From contig NZ_CP127165.1 in assembly GCF_030264275.1 (NCBI RefSeq), positions 1-64,000 on the forward strand: a stretch of DNA of 64,000 nt, in the 5' to 3' direction. The position numbers and the translations under genes are program-made. Every line of letters starts with the position of its first letter. Positions within the stretch are counted from its first letter, which is position 1. This DNA comes from Marivivens sp. LCG002. Lineage in GTDB: Bacteria > Pseudomonadota > Alphaproteobacteria > Rhodobacterales > Rhodobacteraceae. The notes under the pieces are model-generated. The model ran no database searches, was not told the origin of the DNA, and saw only the letters and a list, made by a program, of their open reading frames with translations. Positions 27,177 to 35,624 of the stretch are shown here, one piece after another.

Positions 27177-28763
27177 ATGGCGACAGGTGCTGAGCTTAAC
27201 TACAATCGAGGTGCGTCTGCGACGCAGATGGCCGAAACCATTTTCGGCAACGACGTCCAGATTGTCGGGGCCACTTACTCGGGTGCGCGCAACAGTTCCG
27301 CCATTTATTCAGGCGGCGACACGATTTCACCTGATGCCACGCCCTCGGACACGGGTCTAATCCTTTCGACGGGTGACGTTCGCGATTTCACCCAGTCGAG
27401 CGGTGATCCGAACAGGAGCGCGAGCACCTCTTCGGATATGAACCCTTTCGGAACGGGTGGCGACGCGGACTTCAACGCGCTTGCAGGCACCCAGACCTAT
27501 GACGCCGCGATCCTCGAAGTCGATTTCATTCCGACGACGAATTACCTTTCGATGCAATTCGTCTTTGCCTCGGAAGAATACCCCGAATACGTCAGTTCGA
27601 TTTTCAACGATATCGTCGGCGTGTGGTCGAACGGTGTTTATGTCCCGCTTTCGGTGGGGAATGCCTCTATCGGCGGTATCAACCAGACGAACACAAGCAA
27701 CCTCTATATCGACAACACAGGGGATGCCTATAACACCGAGATGGACGGTTTCACCGTCACGATGACGCTCGAAATCCCTGTGATTCCGGGTCAGGTGAAC
27801 ACGCTCAAGATCGGTATCGCCGATGTCGGCGACTCTGGCTACGACTCGAACCTTTTGATTGCCGCCAACTCGGTTCAGGGTGCGGTGCTCGTCAACGATG
27901 ACGATTTCACCATTGCGCCGAACCAGACCAAGACGTTCGACGTTCTGGCCAACGACGTGAACCAGTCGGGCGGGTCGCTGACGATCACCCATATCAACGG
28001 TATCGCGGTCACCGCAGGCAGCACGGTCACGCTCAGCACGGGCCAAGTCCTCACGCTCAATGCCGACGGCACCATCACCGTGGTCAATGACGCCGATATC
28101 GAGGATTTCTCCTTTACCTATACCGGCAGCGGCACCACCGGAGGTTCGGGCAATACCCAAAGTGATACGGGTATCGTCACGATCACGTCGATCCCTTGTT
28201 TCGTGGCCGGAACATTGATCCGCACCCCAGAGGGCGATCGACCTGTGGAAAGTCTCAAGCCCGGTGATCTAGTGATGACCTATGACGACGGTCCCCAGCC
28301 TCTCCGCTGGATCGGTCGACGGGTGGTTCCCGCCGAGGGCAAACTCGCTCCGATCAAGATCCGCCGCGGAACCTTCGGCAAACACGGGACTTTGCTCGTT
28401 TCGCCCCAGCACCGCATCTTGGTCCGTGATGTTCTTGCTGAACTCATGTTCGCAGAGCGCGATGTCCTCGTAAAAGCGCGTGATCTGGTCAACGGCGGTT
28501 CCGTCAAGATCATGGAGGGCGGAGAAGTCGAATACATCCATCTTCTGTTCGACACCCATCAAGTGATCTTTTCCGAAGGGCTTGCGACCGAGAGCTTTTT
28601 GCCTGGTCCGCAGACCACATCGCTCTTTGAAAAAGAGATCGTGGAAGAAATCGTTTCGATCTTTCCTGAACTCGATCCCATGACGGGGGCGGGGTATGGC
28701 CCTTCTGCGCGTCTGACACTCAAGGAATACGAAGCGCGCACCCTTCTGGCAGTTGCGGCATAG
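27177..28763 (+). CDS. Choice-of-anchor L and Hint domain protein
   Basis: The 528-residue protein has no signal peptide. Residues 1-215 match the choice-of-anchor L domain seen in surface or secreted proteins (NDVQIVGATYSGA, FVFASEEYPEYV, GFTVTMTLEIPVIPGQVNTLKIGIADVGDSGYDSN). An Ig/cadherin-like segment with FDVLANDVNQSGGSLTIT follows near 250-275. From Cys341 there is a Hint domain (PCFVAGTLIRTPEGDRPVE) with block-B His in LLVSPQHRILV and the family end YIHLLFDTHQVIFSEGLATESFLPG. Hint domains can self-cleave at the Cys. Export, if any, would need a leaderless route such as type I secretion. It is the first gene of a Hint cluster. Confidence 0.85.
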   Translation: MATGAELNYNRGASATQMAETIFGNDVQIVGATYSGARNSSAIYSGGDTISPDATPSDTGLILSTGDVRDFTQSSGDPNRSASTSSDMNPFGTGGDADFNALAGTQTYDAAILEVDFIPTTNYLSMQFVFASEEYPEYVSSIFNDIVGVWSNGVYVPLSVGNASIGGINQTNTSNLYIDNTGDAYNTEMDGFTVTMTLEIPVIPGQVNTLKIGIADVGDSGYDSNLLIAANSVQGAVLVNDDDFTIAPNQTKTFDVLANDVNQSGGSLTITHINGIAVTAGSTVTLSTGQVLTLNADGTITVVNDADIEDFSFTYTGSGTTGGSGNTQSDTGIVTITSIPCFVAGTLIRTPEGDRPVESLKPGDLVMTYDDGPQPLRWIGRRVVPAEGKLAPIKIRRGTFGKHGTLLVSPQHRILVRDVLAELMFAERDVLVKARDLVNGGSVKIMEGGEVEYIHLLFDTHQVIFSEGLATESFLPGPQTTSLFEKEIVEEIVSIFPELDPMTGAGYGPSARLTLKEYEARTLLAVAA

Positions 28764-28772
28764 GGGGTAAAG

Positions 28773-29849
28773 ATGGGCTGGATTGGGTTAAGCGATTGTC
28801 ATTCTGCTGTTTTTCGTCGTGGCGGGCTTCAAGAGAGCGCAACGCCGACGATCGGCGCGCCTGTCGATCAGATGCTGGCGAACGGGTCTTTCTGGATCGA
28901 GTTCAATGCCCATGTCGATCAGACGCGGCACAATATTTTGAAGTATGGCGCACGAGACCCCGATGTCAGCGGTCTGACCATCAGTCTTGAACCCGATGCC
29001 ACCATCACCGTCATGATCGGCAAGGGCGAGCGCTACGAGTCTTTCTGCCTGCCGACGGATCTTGATGGCCGCGAGAACAGCGTTCTGTTGGGCATTTCGT
29101 GGTGCCTTGGAACCCGAACGATCAATCTCGCAATGTTTTCACCCGATACGGGACATTTCCATCACGCAGAGCTGCGCGGGATCGTGCCGTTGACCACGCG
29201 CGATTGGCGCCGCGTGATCGAGTCGCATCATCATACCCAAGTCGATCCTTCGGTGAATTTCTGGGCTGTTTCGGACGTGGTCGAGCCGTTCGGTATCTCG
29301 GCAACCTTCGGCGCGAATTGCTGGGTTGAAACTCCGCGTGGACGGACCGCCGTTGCCGATTTGCGCCCCGGCCAATTCATCAAAACCATCGACGGGGATC
29401 TTGCGCAAATACGCTGGATCGGAAGTCAGGTTCTGCCGGCACGTGGCCGTTTTACCCCGCATCTCATTCGCGCTCCCTATTTTGGGGCGGAACATGACAT
29501 CGTGATGTCCGCAGAGCAAGGACTTTGCTTGCAAGGCTCTGAAATCGAATATGTTTTCGGTCTGGAAAAAGTGGGTGTCCGCGTGTCGCAAATGCAAAAC
29601 ACGCGTTCGATCCTACCTGTCAAAGGCGTGCCTACAGTCGAATACCACCAACTTTTGCTTGATCGCCCCGCCATCTTTTCCGTCAGCGGGGTGAATGTAA
29701 GCGGACTTGATACTTGGATACACACGAGCGATCCGACAACTCTTCGACATTCGCTGATCCGTGACCTGCCTCACGAGCTGATTCCCGCCTTTGAACCGAT
29801 GGAGATGTATCAGCTCAAGCCGTTTGAATCGGCGTCGTTGAACCGCTGA
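28773..29849 (+). CDS. Hint-domain protein with unknown N-terminal domain
   Basis: The 358-residue protein starts nine bases after the first Hint gene (GGGG ribosome-binding site) and is probably co-transcribed. Residues 1-178 are a mostly beta-rich region I do not recognise. A Hint domain begins at Cys183 (GANCWVETPRGRTAVADLRPGQFIKTIDGDLAQIRWIG) and keeps the end-block pattern VEYHQLLLDRPAIFSVSG. The block-B position, where the first gene has SPQHRILV, reads MSAEQGLCL, so the His is missing. Self-splicing is therefore unlikely, although the Cys is retained. No signal peptide is seen. Confidence 0.75.
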   Translation: MGWIGLSDCHSAVFRRGGLQESATPTIGAPVDQMLANGSFWIEFNAHVDQTRHNILKYGARDPDVSGLTISLEPDATITVMIGKGERYESFCLPTDLDGRENSVLLGISWCLGTRTINLAMFSPDTGHFHHAELRGIVPLTTRDWRRVIESHHHTQVDPSVNFWAVSDVVEPFGISATFGANCWVETPRGRTAVADLRPGQFIKTIDGDLAQIRWIGSQVLPARGRFTPHLIRAPYFGAEHDIVMSAEQGLCLQGSEIEYVFGLEKVGVRVSQMQNTRSILPVKGVPTVEYHQLLLDRPAIFSVSGVNVSGLDTWIHTSDPTTLRHSLIRDLPHELIPAFEPMEMYQLKPFESASLNR

Positions 29850-30179
29850 TCACTCTTTGTCGAAGAAGGGTGTCATCTGGGCAATGATGACGGAATTCTC
29901 GTCCAAGGCTCTTTGCATAAGCTCTTGTTCTTCTTCGTCAATGTCATGCCCTTCGGCAAGTCGCTCTTCGAGGGTGCCGTAGCCCGAGACATCGAGAGGC
30001 GCGAGGTCTGCCTGCTTGAGGATGGCCACTGTCTCGCGCACGGCCTCGGCCTCGTCGACGCCGCTCGAGTAGCACATCAAAGCCGCACCCGTTGCCCCAT
30101 CAGGAAGACCGTCGCCCTCTTTACGGCCGACTTCGACGAGCAATGTGTAGACCTGCTGCTTTTTGGGGGCCTTGGTCAT
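29850..30179 (-). CDS. Small acidic protein of unknown function
   Basis: From the ATG at 30179 (AAAGGA nine bases upstream) this is a 109-residue soluble, acidic protein. It begins MTKAPKKQQVYTLLVEVGRK and contains GATGAALMCYSSGVDEAEAVRETVAILKQADLAPLDVSGYGTLEERLAEGHDI in the middle and an acidic end. No family is recognised and there is no signal or membrane segment. It lies between two Hint genes, opposite in strand to both, and its leader shares AAAGGATAC with that of the third Hint gene. A longer frame starting at 30254 lacks a ribosome-binding site. Confidence 0.7.
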   Translation of the reverse strand: MTKAPKKQQVYTLLVEVGRKEGDGLPDGATGAALMCYSSGVDEAEAVRETVAILKQADLAPLDVSGYGTLEERLAEGHDIDEEEQELMQRALDENSVIIAQMTPFFDKE

Positions 30180-30298
30180 CTCTTGGTATCCTTTAGAGGT
30201 ATATAAACTAGCCGCATTACATAGCCACATGACCGCACGGGTCAGGGCATGCATCGACCAAATGGGTTATCTTAAAAGGATACTAGGGAAAAGATGTT

Positions 30299-30877
30299 AT
30301 GGCTTTCGATCTTCAAATCACCACTGACCTCACCATCAAGGCTCCGGGCGTGCTTGGCTGCACCCTGATCGATACGCCGAATGGTCTCGTCCGCGCCGAG
30401 CGTCTTTCGGCGGGTGATCTTGTTATGACCCGCGACCATGGCGCGCTTCCCCTGACTTCGGCCGTGCTCAATCGCCGCCCTGCGGTCGACATGGCTGCGC
30501 CGATCCTGATCAACGCCGGCGCTTTCGGCGATCATGACGACATCACCGTTGCACCCGGCCAGCGCATCCTCGTCGAGTCGGGCGCTGCCGAGTTGTTCTT
30601 TGGCGAGCTCGAGGTTCTGGTCGAAGGTAACCACCTTTTGGGTTCGGCCTATGTGCGCCAGCTTCCTTCTGCGCCGATGGTCACCTATGTGCAGCTCGTC
30701 TGCGCCCATCCCGAATTGATTGAAGCGAACGGGCTTGTCATTGAAAGCTGTGTTGCAGCCGATGTGCCGCGTGTCGCCGTTGAAGGCGAGAACCGCGATC
30801 GTGAAGAGAGCGCCCGTTTGGTGCTTCGTCATCACGAAGCCGATGTTCTCGTGCACGGGATCGAAGCCTACGCCTAA
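30299..30877 (+). CDS. Short Hint-like protein
   Basis: The 192-residue protein is almost entirely one Hint-like domain. Cys21 in GVLGCTLIDTPNGLVRAERLSAGDLVMTRDHG aligns with Cys341 of the first Hint gene, and VTYVQLVCAHPELIEANGLVIESC matches the family end block. The block-B position reads VAPGQRILV, so the His is absent. There is no N-terminal partner domain and no signal peptide. The ATG at 30299 follows AGGG at ten bases. It diverges from the small unknown gene, with a 119-base gap that holds both leaders. Confidence 0.72.
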   Translation: MAFDLQITTDLTIKAPGVLGCTLIDTPNGLVRAERLSAGDLVMTRDHGALPLTSAVLNRRPAVDMAAPILINAGAFGDHDDITVAPGQRILVESGAAELFFGELEVLVEGNHLLGSAYVRQLPSAPMVTYVQLVCAHPELIEANGLVIESCVAADVPRVAVEGENRDREESARLVLRHHEADVLVHGIEAYA

Positions 30878-30909
30878 GGTGGACCTATCCGAAAGAGAGC
30901 CGAATACTA

Positions 30910-31103
30910 CCTTCGCTTTCTGGTAGAGTGACCCTCCACTTTGTAGCCTAATTCTTGAGACGCTTACTCGCCCCATTCCGACCTTGGTCCGCCAAGGTCA
31001 ACGGGTAAGTCGCTTCAGTCTTTCAACGCTGGTGGCCGGATCTCCGTCCCGGTTGCCAACATCACTTCCCCAACCCGCAGTTTCTAACTGCGGGTTTTTT
31101 TTT
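30910..31103 (+). ncRNA. Candidate structured RNA after the Hint cluster
   Basis: The 300 bases between the third Hint gene and dapD hold no gene, but a plus-strand series of hairpins ends in a strong terminator. CTACC/GGTAG pair near 30910-30927. CTTACTCG (30963-30970) pairs with CGGGTAAG (31003-31010) around an inner perfect GACCTTGG-tccg-CCAAGGTC stem (30981-31000). GGTGGCCGG (31031-31039) pairs with CCCGGTTGCC (31048-31057) partly through wobbles. No known family is recognised, and a promoter is not clear, so it may be an independent RNA or the 3' end of the Hint transcript. Boundaries are approximate. Confidence 0.5.
31072..31103 (+). terminator. Strong Rho-independent terminator
   Basis: AACCCGCAGTT (31072-31082) pairs perfectly with AACTGCGGGTT (31086-31096) around a three-base loop, within a run of nine T residues (31095-31103). 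It ends rightward transcription from the Hint gene or candidate RNA. Confidence 0.92.
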
Positions 31104-31125
31104 CTTTGTGACCCGAGCAAACAAA

Positions 31126-31154
31126 AAGCCCGACCGTTTCAAACGATCGGGCTT
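31126..31154 (-). terminator. Rho-independent terminator of dapD
   Basis: AAGCCCGA-c-CGTTT (31126-31139) pairs with AAACG-a-TCGGGCTT (31141-31154), and on the minus strand is followed by TTTGTTTG. It lies 24 bases beyond the dapD stop codon. Confidence 0.88.
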
Positions 31155-31177
31155 CAAAATGTCGGTGGTGCGTAAAA

Positions 31178-32005
31178 TCAGTCGCGGAGAAGTTCGTTGA
31201 TGCCCGTCTTGGAGCGGGTCTTTTCATCGACGCGCTTTACGATCACCGCGCAATAGAGGTTGATCCCGTTCTTGGAGGGCATCGATCCTGCGACCACGAC
31301 GGAATAGGGCGGCACTTCGCCATACATGACTTCGCCTGTCTCGCGGTCGACGATCTTGGTCGACTTGCCGATGAAGACGCCCATACCGAGCACCGAACCC
31401 TCACGAACGATACAGCCTTCGACGACCTCGGAGCGGGCACCGATAAAGCAGTTGTCTTCGATGATCGTCGGGCCTGCCTGCATCGGCTCCAGAACGCCGC
31501 CGATGCCGACGCCACCCGAGAGGTGCACGTTTTTGCCGATCTGGGCGCAAGAGCCAACCGTTGCCCATGTATCGACCATCGTGCCTTCGTCGACATAGGC
31601 GCCGAGATTCACGAACGACGGCATGAGCACAACGCCTTTGGCGATGAATGCGGACTTGCGGACAACGGCGTTCGGAACAGCGCGGAACCCTGCGCCGCGG
31701 AATTCGTTCTCGCCCCAGCCTTTGAACTTGCTGTCGACCTTGTCCCACCAGTTATGACCCTGCGGGCCACCTTCGTGGAGTTCCATATCCTTGATGCGAA
31801 AGCCGAGAAGCACGGCCTTCTTGGCCCATTGGTTCACGTGCCAATCGCCGTTTGCCTGTTTCTCGGCCACGCGAAGCGACCCGCTGTCGAGAGCATTCAG
31901 TGTTTCTTCGATTGCTTCACGGGTTTCACCCGTGGTTGCGGGGGTAATCGTATCGCGTGCGTCCCACGCGGCTTCGATTGCGGCTTCGAGTTGGGCATTC
32001 GACAT
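31178..32005 (-). CDS. dapD: Tetrahydrodipicolinate N-succinyltransferase
   Basis: DapD transfers succinyl from succinyl-CoA to tetrahydrodipicolinate, two steps before DapE in the lysine/DAP pathway. From the ATG at 32005 (GGAGAG upstream) the product is 275 residues, the usual length. A central left-handed beta-helix of hexapeptide repeats runs through [50 protein letters not shown]. The end [20 protein letters not shown] is typical. A frame extending upstream to 32371 runs through the divergent LOG-family gene and is not real. Confidence 0.96.
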   Translation of the reverse strand: MSNAQLEAAIEAAWDARDTITPATTGETREAIEETLNALDSGSLRVAEKQANGDWHVNQWAKKAVLLGFRIKDMELHEGGPQGHNWWDKVDSKFKGWGENEFRGAGFRAVPNAVVRKSAFIAKGVVLMPSFVNLGAYVDEGTMVDTWATVGSCAQIGKNVHLSGGVGIGGVLEPMQAGPTIIEDNCFIGARSEVVEGCIVREGSVLGMGVFIGKSTKIVDRETGEVMYGEVPPYSVVVAGSMPSKNGINLYCAVIVKRVDEKTRSKTGINELLRD

Positions 32006-32090
32006 GAAAGCTCTCCGGTTTACCTTTGGTCCTGAATTTGAAAAGGCTATAGACCGAAAAACACCACTTGAGCAATGCAAGGCATAAGCA

Positions 32091-32939
32091 ATGGCAACGA
32101 AAGACAGACGGCACCCTCTGCGGCACAGCAACGAAGACAGCGCAGCGGTCGAGCATCTTCCCGATACGCCCCAAACACGTTCGCCCACGTATCGACTTGC
32201 CTTCAACGACACGGACTTCATGTGCCGTGATGACCTCCGGCCTGTGCGGCTCCAGCTCGAACTTCTCAAGCCGCAGCTCGGCATGGACGAAGAAGGGATC
32301 GAGTCCACCATTGTGTTGTTCGGTGGCGCCCGTATCCCCGAGCCCGCGAACAAGTCAAAGGCCCGCACCAAGACGCTTGCCGACTTGTCGGTCTATTACG
32401 AGGAGGCGCGCCGATTTGCCCGCCTTATGACTGAACAATCCATGGCCGATGGCGGGCGCGAGAATGTGATCGTGACGGGTGGCGGCCCCGGTGTCATGGA
32501 GGCCGGTAATCGCGGCGCACATGAGGCGGGAGGCCAATCCATTGGTCTGAACATTGTTCTTCCCCATGAACAGGCGCCGAACAAATATGTGACGCCCGAG
32601 CTTTGCTTCAACTTCCATTACTTTGCGATCCGCAAAATGCATTTCCTGATGCGTGCGCGGGCGATCTGCGTCTTTCCTGGGGGCTTCGGGACACTCGACG
32701 AGATGTTCGAGGCCCTCACACTGATCCAGACGGGGCGGATGGAACAGGTGCCGTTCCTGCTCTTCGGGCGTTCGTTCTGGGAAAGCATCATCAACTGGAA
32801 AGCTCTTGCCGAAGCGGGCACGATTTCCGAAGAAGACCTCAAGCTGTTCCGATTTGTCGAAACGGCAGAAGAAGCAATCGAAGCGATCGCGACCTGGCAA
32901 GGAAAAGGTCAGAAGCGCGGCGTAATTCCGGGGCGGTGA
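32091..32939 (+). CDS. TIGR00730/LOG-family nucleoside 5'-monophosphate hydrolase-like protein
   Basis: The 282-residue Rossmann-fold protein carries the LOG-family signatures [19 protein letters not shown] near 125-143 and [18 protein letters not shown] near 195-212. Enzymes with PGGxGTxxE hydrolyse cytokinin riboside or AMP phosphates to base and ribose phosphate. The N-terminal extension of about 80 residues is typical of the larger bacterial class. It overlaps the stop with the start of gntK as TGATG, so the two are coupled. The physiological substrate here is unknown. Confidence 0.86.
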   Translation: MATKDRRHPLRHSNEDSAAVEHLPDTPQTRSPTYRLAFNDTDFMCRDDLRPVRLQLELLKPQLGMDEEGIESTIVLFGGARIPEPANKSKARTKTLADLSVYYEEARRFARLMTEQSMADGGRENVIVTGGGPGVMEAGNRGAHEAGGQSIGLNIVLPHEQAPNKYVTPELCFNFHYFAIRKMHFLMRARAICVFPGGFGTLDEMFEALTLIQTGRMEQVPFLLFGRSFWESIINWKALAEAGTISEEDLKLFRFVETAEEAIEAIATWQGKGQKRGVIPGR

Positions 32940-33445
32940 TGCATAAGGCAATTGTAGTTATGGGCGTGTCGGGCTGCGGCAAATCTTCGGTCGGAGCCGC
33001 GATTGCGACGCAGCTTGGCGGTGTTTACGTCGACGCGGACGATCTACATGGTCCCGAAAACGTGGCGCATATGGCGGCGGGCAAGGCGCTCACCGACGAG
33101 ATGCGCTGGCCTTGGCTTGATCGCTGCGTGGACGAGGTGAACAGGCTACGCAAAACGACGCCGACCGTGCTTGCCTGTTCGGCGCTCAAAAAGACCTATC
33201 GCGACCACCTGCGGCAAGGGATCGAAGGACTTGCAGTCGTCTATCTGGATGCGGACCGTGATCTTGTGCTGGAGCGCATGTCGAAGCGCGAGGGGCACTA
33301 TATGCCCGTTTCGCTTCTCGATAGCCAATTCGCGACACTCGAAGTGCCGAACGTGCAAGAAAGCGTGGTCTTTGTCGGAATTGATGGGGCAGTGGAGGAC
33401 ATCGCCAAGAACGCCCTCCACCAGCTTTTGATCAAGGCTTCTTGA
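32939..33445 (+). CDS. gntK: Gluconokinase
   Basis: GntK phosphorylates D-gluconate to 6-phosphogluconate. The 168-residue protein has the P-loop GVSGCGKSS (residues 9-17) and the family segments DADDLHGPENVAHMAAGKALTDEMRWPWL near 31-59, ACSALKKTYRDHLR near 80-93 and REGHYMPVSLLDSQFATLE near 121-139. It is translationally coupled to the LOG-family gene by TGATG and converges with an oxidoreductase gene, overlapping it by 14 bases. Being next to a sugar locus, it may feed a sugar acid into the pentose phosphate or Entner-Doudoroff routes. Confidence 0.9.
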   Translation: MHKAIVVMGVSGCGKSSVGAAIATQLGGVYVDADDLHGPENVAHMAAGKALTDEMRWPWLDRCVDEVNRLRKTTPTVLACSALKKTYRDHLRQGIEGLAVVYLDADRDLVLERMSKREGHYMPVSLLDSQFATLEVPNVQESVVFVGIDGAVEDIAKNALHQLLIKAS

Positions 33446-34550
33446 TCCAAGCGCCGTCCGCTTTGCTGCTTTCCTGACAGGCGGAGATGAACCACATCCC
33501 GTCAAGGCCCGAGGTGATATCGGGAAGCAGAGCGCCGTCACCCGAACCGCGGATAAGGTCAGCAGCATCATTATAGATGTTGGCAAAGCCTTCGAGATAG
33601 CCTTCGGGGTGACCCGGAGGAATGCGGGTCCAGTTGCCTGCACCGCCACCAAGTCCCGCGCCGCCGCGTGTGATGAGCTGTTTCGGCTCACCAAACTTGG
33701 CAAAGGTCATGACGTTGGGGTTCTCTTGGTTCCACTCGATCCCGCCCTTGTCGCCATAGATGCGGAGGGAGAGGCCGTTCTCTTTGCCCACGGCAACCTG
33801 AGAGGCCCAGAGCATTCCGCGCGCGCCGCCTTCGAAACGCAGCATGATATGCGCGTTATCATCGACGCGGCGACCGTCCACCATCGAGTGAAGTTCGGCA
33901 AGAAGCGCCTCGGTCTTGAGCCCCGTCACAAAGGACAAAAGGTTGAAGGCATGGGTGCCGATGTCACCGATTGCGCCGCCTCCCGCCTTGGCGGGATCGG
34001 TGCGCCATTCGGCCTGTTTGTTCGAAGGGTCAGCCGCCTCGGTGAGCCAGTCTTGTGCATATTCGGCCTGAACGATGCGGATCTTGCCCAAATCGCCACG
34101 GGCAACCATCTCGCGGGCCTGACGGATCAGCGGATAGCCGGTGTAGTTGTGGGTCAGGATGAACCGCGCCTTGGACTTTGCCACGGCATCCTTGATCGCC
34201 GCCGCATCCTCGGCCGTTGCGGCCAAGGGCTTGTCGCAGATCACATTGATGCCTGCGTTGAGAAAGGCAATCGCGGGGCCTGCGTGCATGTGGTTCGGGG
34301 TGACGATGGCAACGGCTTCGATCCCGTCGGGTCGTGCGGCCTCGGCTTTGGCCATCTCCTCATACGAGGCATAGGACCGATCCGCAGCAATCCCGAGCTC
34401 TACCGCACTTGCCGCCGCGCGTTCGGGGTTCGAAGAAAGCGCACCTGCGACAAGCTCGAATTTGCCGTCGATGCGCGCTGCAATGCGGTGGACGGCGCCG
34501 ATGAATGCACCTTGTCCGCCGCCTACCATTCCAAGTCTGACTTTGCTCAT
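33432..34550 (-). CDS. Gfo/Idh/MocA-family oxidoreductase (left arm of sugar locus)
   Basis: The 372-residue protein has the Rossmann motif GMVGGGQGAFIGAVHR near residues 7-22, CDKPLAA near 105-111 in place of the usual EKP, and the GGGAIGDIGTHAFNL segment with the conserved Asp/His pair near 190-204. The long form with PGHPEGYLEGFANIY near 315-330 is seen in sugar dehydrogenases. It overlaps the upstream isomerase gene by four bases and shares the LacI-headed minus-strand transcript. Its substrate is unknown, but it is presumably a sugar or cyclitol taken up by the adjacent importer. Confidence 0.88.
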   Translation of the reverse strand: MSKVRLGMVGGGQGAFIGAVHRIAARIDGKFELVAGALSSNPERAAASAVELGIAADRSYASYEEMAKAEAARPDGIEAVAIVTPNHMHAGPAIAFLNAGINVICDKPLAATAEDAAAIKDAVAKSKARFILTHNYTGYPLIRQAREMVARGDLGKIRIVQAEYAQDWLTEAADPSNKQAEWRTDPAKAGGGAIGDIGTHAFNLLSFVTGLKTEALLAELHSMVDGRRVDDNAHIMLRFEGGARGMLWASQVAVGKENGLSLRIYGDKGGIEWNQENPNVMTFAKFGEPKQLITRGGAGLGGGAGNWTRIPPGHPEGYLEGFANIYNDAADLIRGSGDGALLPDITSGLDGMWFISACQESSKADGAWIKKP

Positions 34551-35602
34551 AGTCCCAACATTCCTTTGATCTGTGCTTCATCCCGCTCTGCGCCCGCGAA
34601 GTCGTCAAAGGCTTTGCCTGTGACTTCGATCAGATGCTTGGAGATAAAGGGTGCGCCTTCTGCTGCACCTTGCTCGGGTGATTTGATGCAGCATTCCCAC
34701 TCAAGCACGGCCCAGCTGTCATATCCATATTGGGTTAGCTTCGAGAAAATGCCGCCGAAATCCACCTGACCGTCGCCAAGGCTGCGGAAGCGGCCCGCAC
34801 GGTTGGTCCAGTTCTGATAGCCCGAATAGACGCCCTGGCGGCCTGTCGGATTGAATTCGGCATCCTTCACATGGAAGGCATTGATGCGGTCGTGATAGAT
34901 GTCGATGAACGCCAGATAGTCGAGCTGCTGGAGCACGAAGTGCGAAGGGTCATAATTGATCATTGCGGCTTCGTGACCGCCGCAGGCATCGACGAACATC
35001 TCGAAGGTTGCGCCGTCGAACACGTCTTCACCGGGGTGAATTTCGAATCCGATGTCCTGACCGTTGTCCTTGTAGTGGTTCAGGATCGGGGTCCAGCGGC
35101 GACCAAGCTCGGCAAAGGCCTCTTCGATGAGACCCGCGGGGCGCTGCGGCCACGGATAAAGGAACGGGAAGGCGAGGGAGCCTGTAAAGGACACTGTGTG
35201 CTTGAGGCCCAATTTGCGCGATGCAACGGCGGCCTTTTTCATCTGGTCGATGGCCCATTCGGTGCGGGCCTTGGGGTTGCCGTGCACTTCTTTGGGCGCA
35301 AAAGCGTCAAAGGCGCTGTCATAGGCGGGATTCACCGCGACAAGCTGACCCTGAAGGTGTGTCGAAAGCTCGGTGATCTCTACGCCTGCATCGGCGCAAA
35401 TGCCTTTGATTTCATCACAATAGGTATCGCTGCTTGCTGCTTTGTCGAGATCGAAGAGATGACCGACAAAGGTCGGGATCTGGACACCTTTGTAGCCAAG
35501 CCCTGCGGCCCATTTGGTGATGCCTTCCAACGTATTGAATGGGGCTTTATCCCCTGCGAATTGCGCCAAAAAGAGCGCTGGGCCCTTAATTTGCGTAGCC
35601 AT
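34547..35602 (-). CDS. Sugar phosphate isomerase/epimerase, TIM barrel (left arm)
   Basis: The 351-residue protein matches the xylose-isomerase-like TIM-barrel superfamily. Metal-ligand stretches include FEIHPGEDVFDG near 180-191, NYDPSHFVLQQLDYLAFI near 214-231 with HVKDAEF near 242-248, and SWAVLEWECCIKSPEQGA near the end. Such enzymes are isomerases, epimerases or dehydratases of ketosugars. It follows the LacI-type gene after 22 bases and overlaps the next gene by four. A shorter homologue lies at 41099 in the right arm. Confidence 0.87.
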   Translation of the reverse strand: MATQIKGPALFLAQFAGDKAPFNTLEGITKWAAGLGYKGVQIPTFVGHLFDLDKAASSDTYCDEIKGICADAGVEITELSTHLQGQLVAVNPAYDSAFDAFAPKEVHGNPKARTEWAIDQMKKAAVASRKLGLKHTVSFTGSLAFPFLYPWPQRPAGLIEEAFAELGRRWTPILNHYKDNGQDIGFEIHPGEDVFDGATFEMFVDACGGHEAAMINYDPSHFVLQQLDYLAFIDIYHDRINAFHVKDAEFNPTGRQGVYSGYQNWTNRAGRFRSLGDGQVDFGGIFSKLTQYGYDSWAVLEWECCIKSPEQGAAEGAPFISKHLIEVTGKAFDDFAGAERDEAQIKGMLGL

Positions 35603-35624
35603 AAGTCTCTCCTAGATTTTGAAG

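Noticed and set aside
30910-31103. SRP RNA, RNase P RNA or tmRNA for the structured region before dapD
   Set aside because: None of their invariant sequences are present, and no LAA-type tag frame was found.
31178-32371. A 397-residue DapD with a long N-terminal extension
   Set aside because: The extra 122 codons lie antisense to the LOG-family gene; the ATG at 32005 has a ribosome-binding site and gives the usual length.
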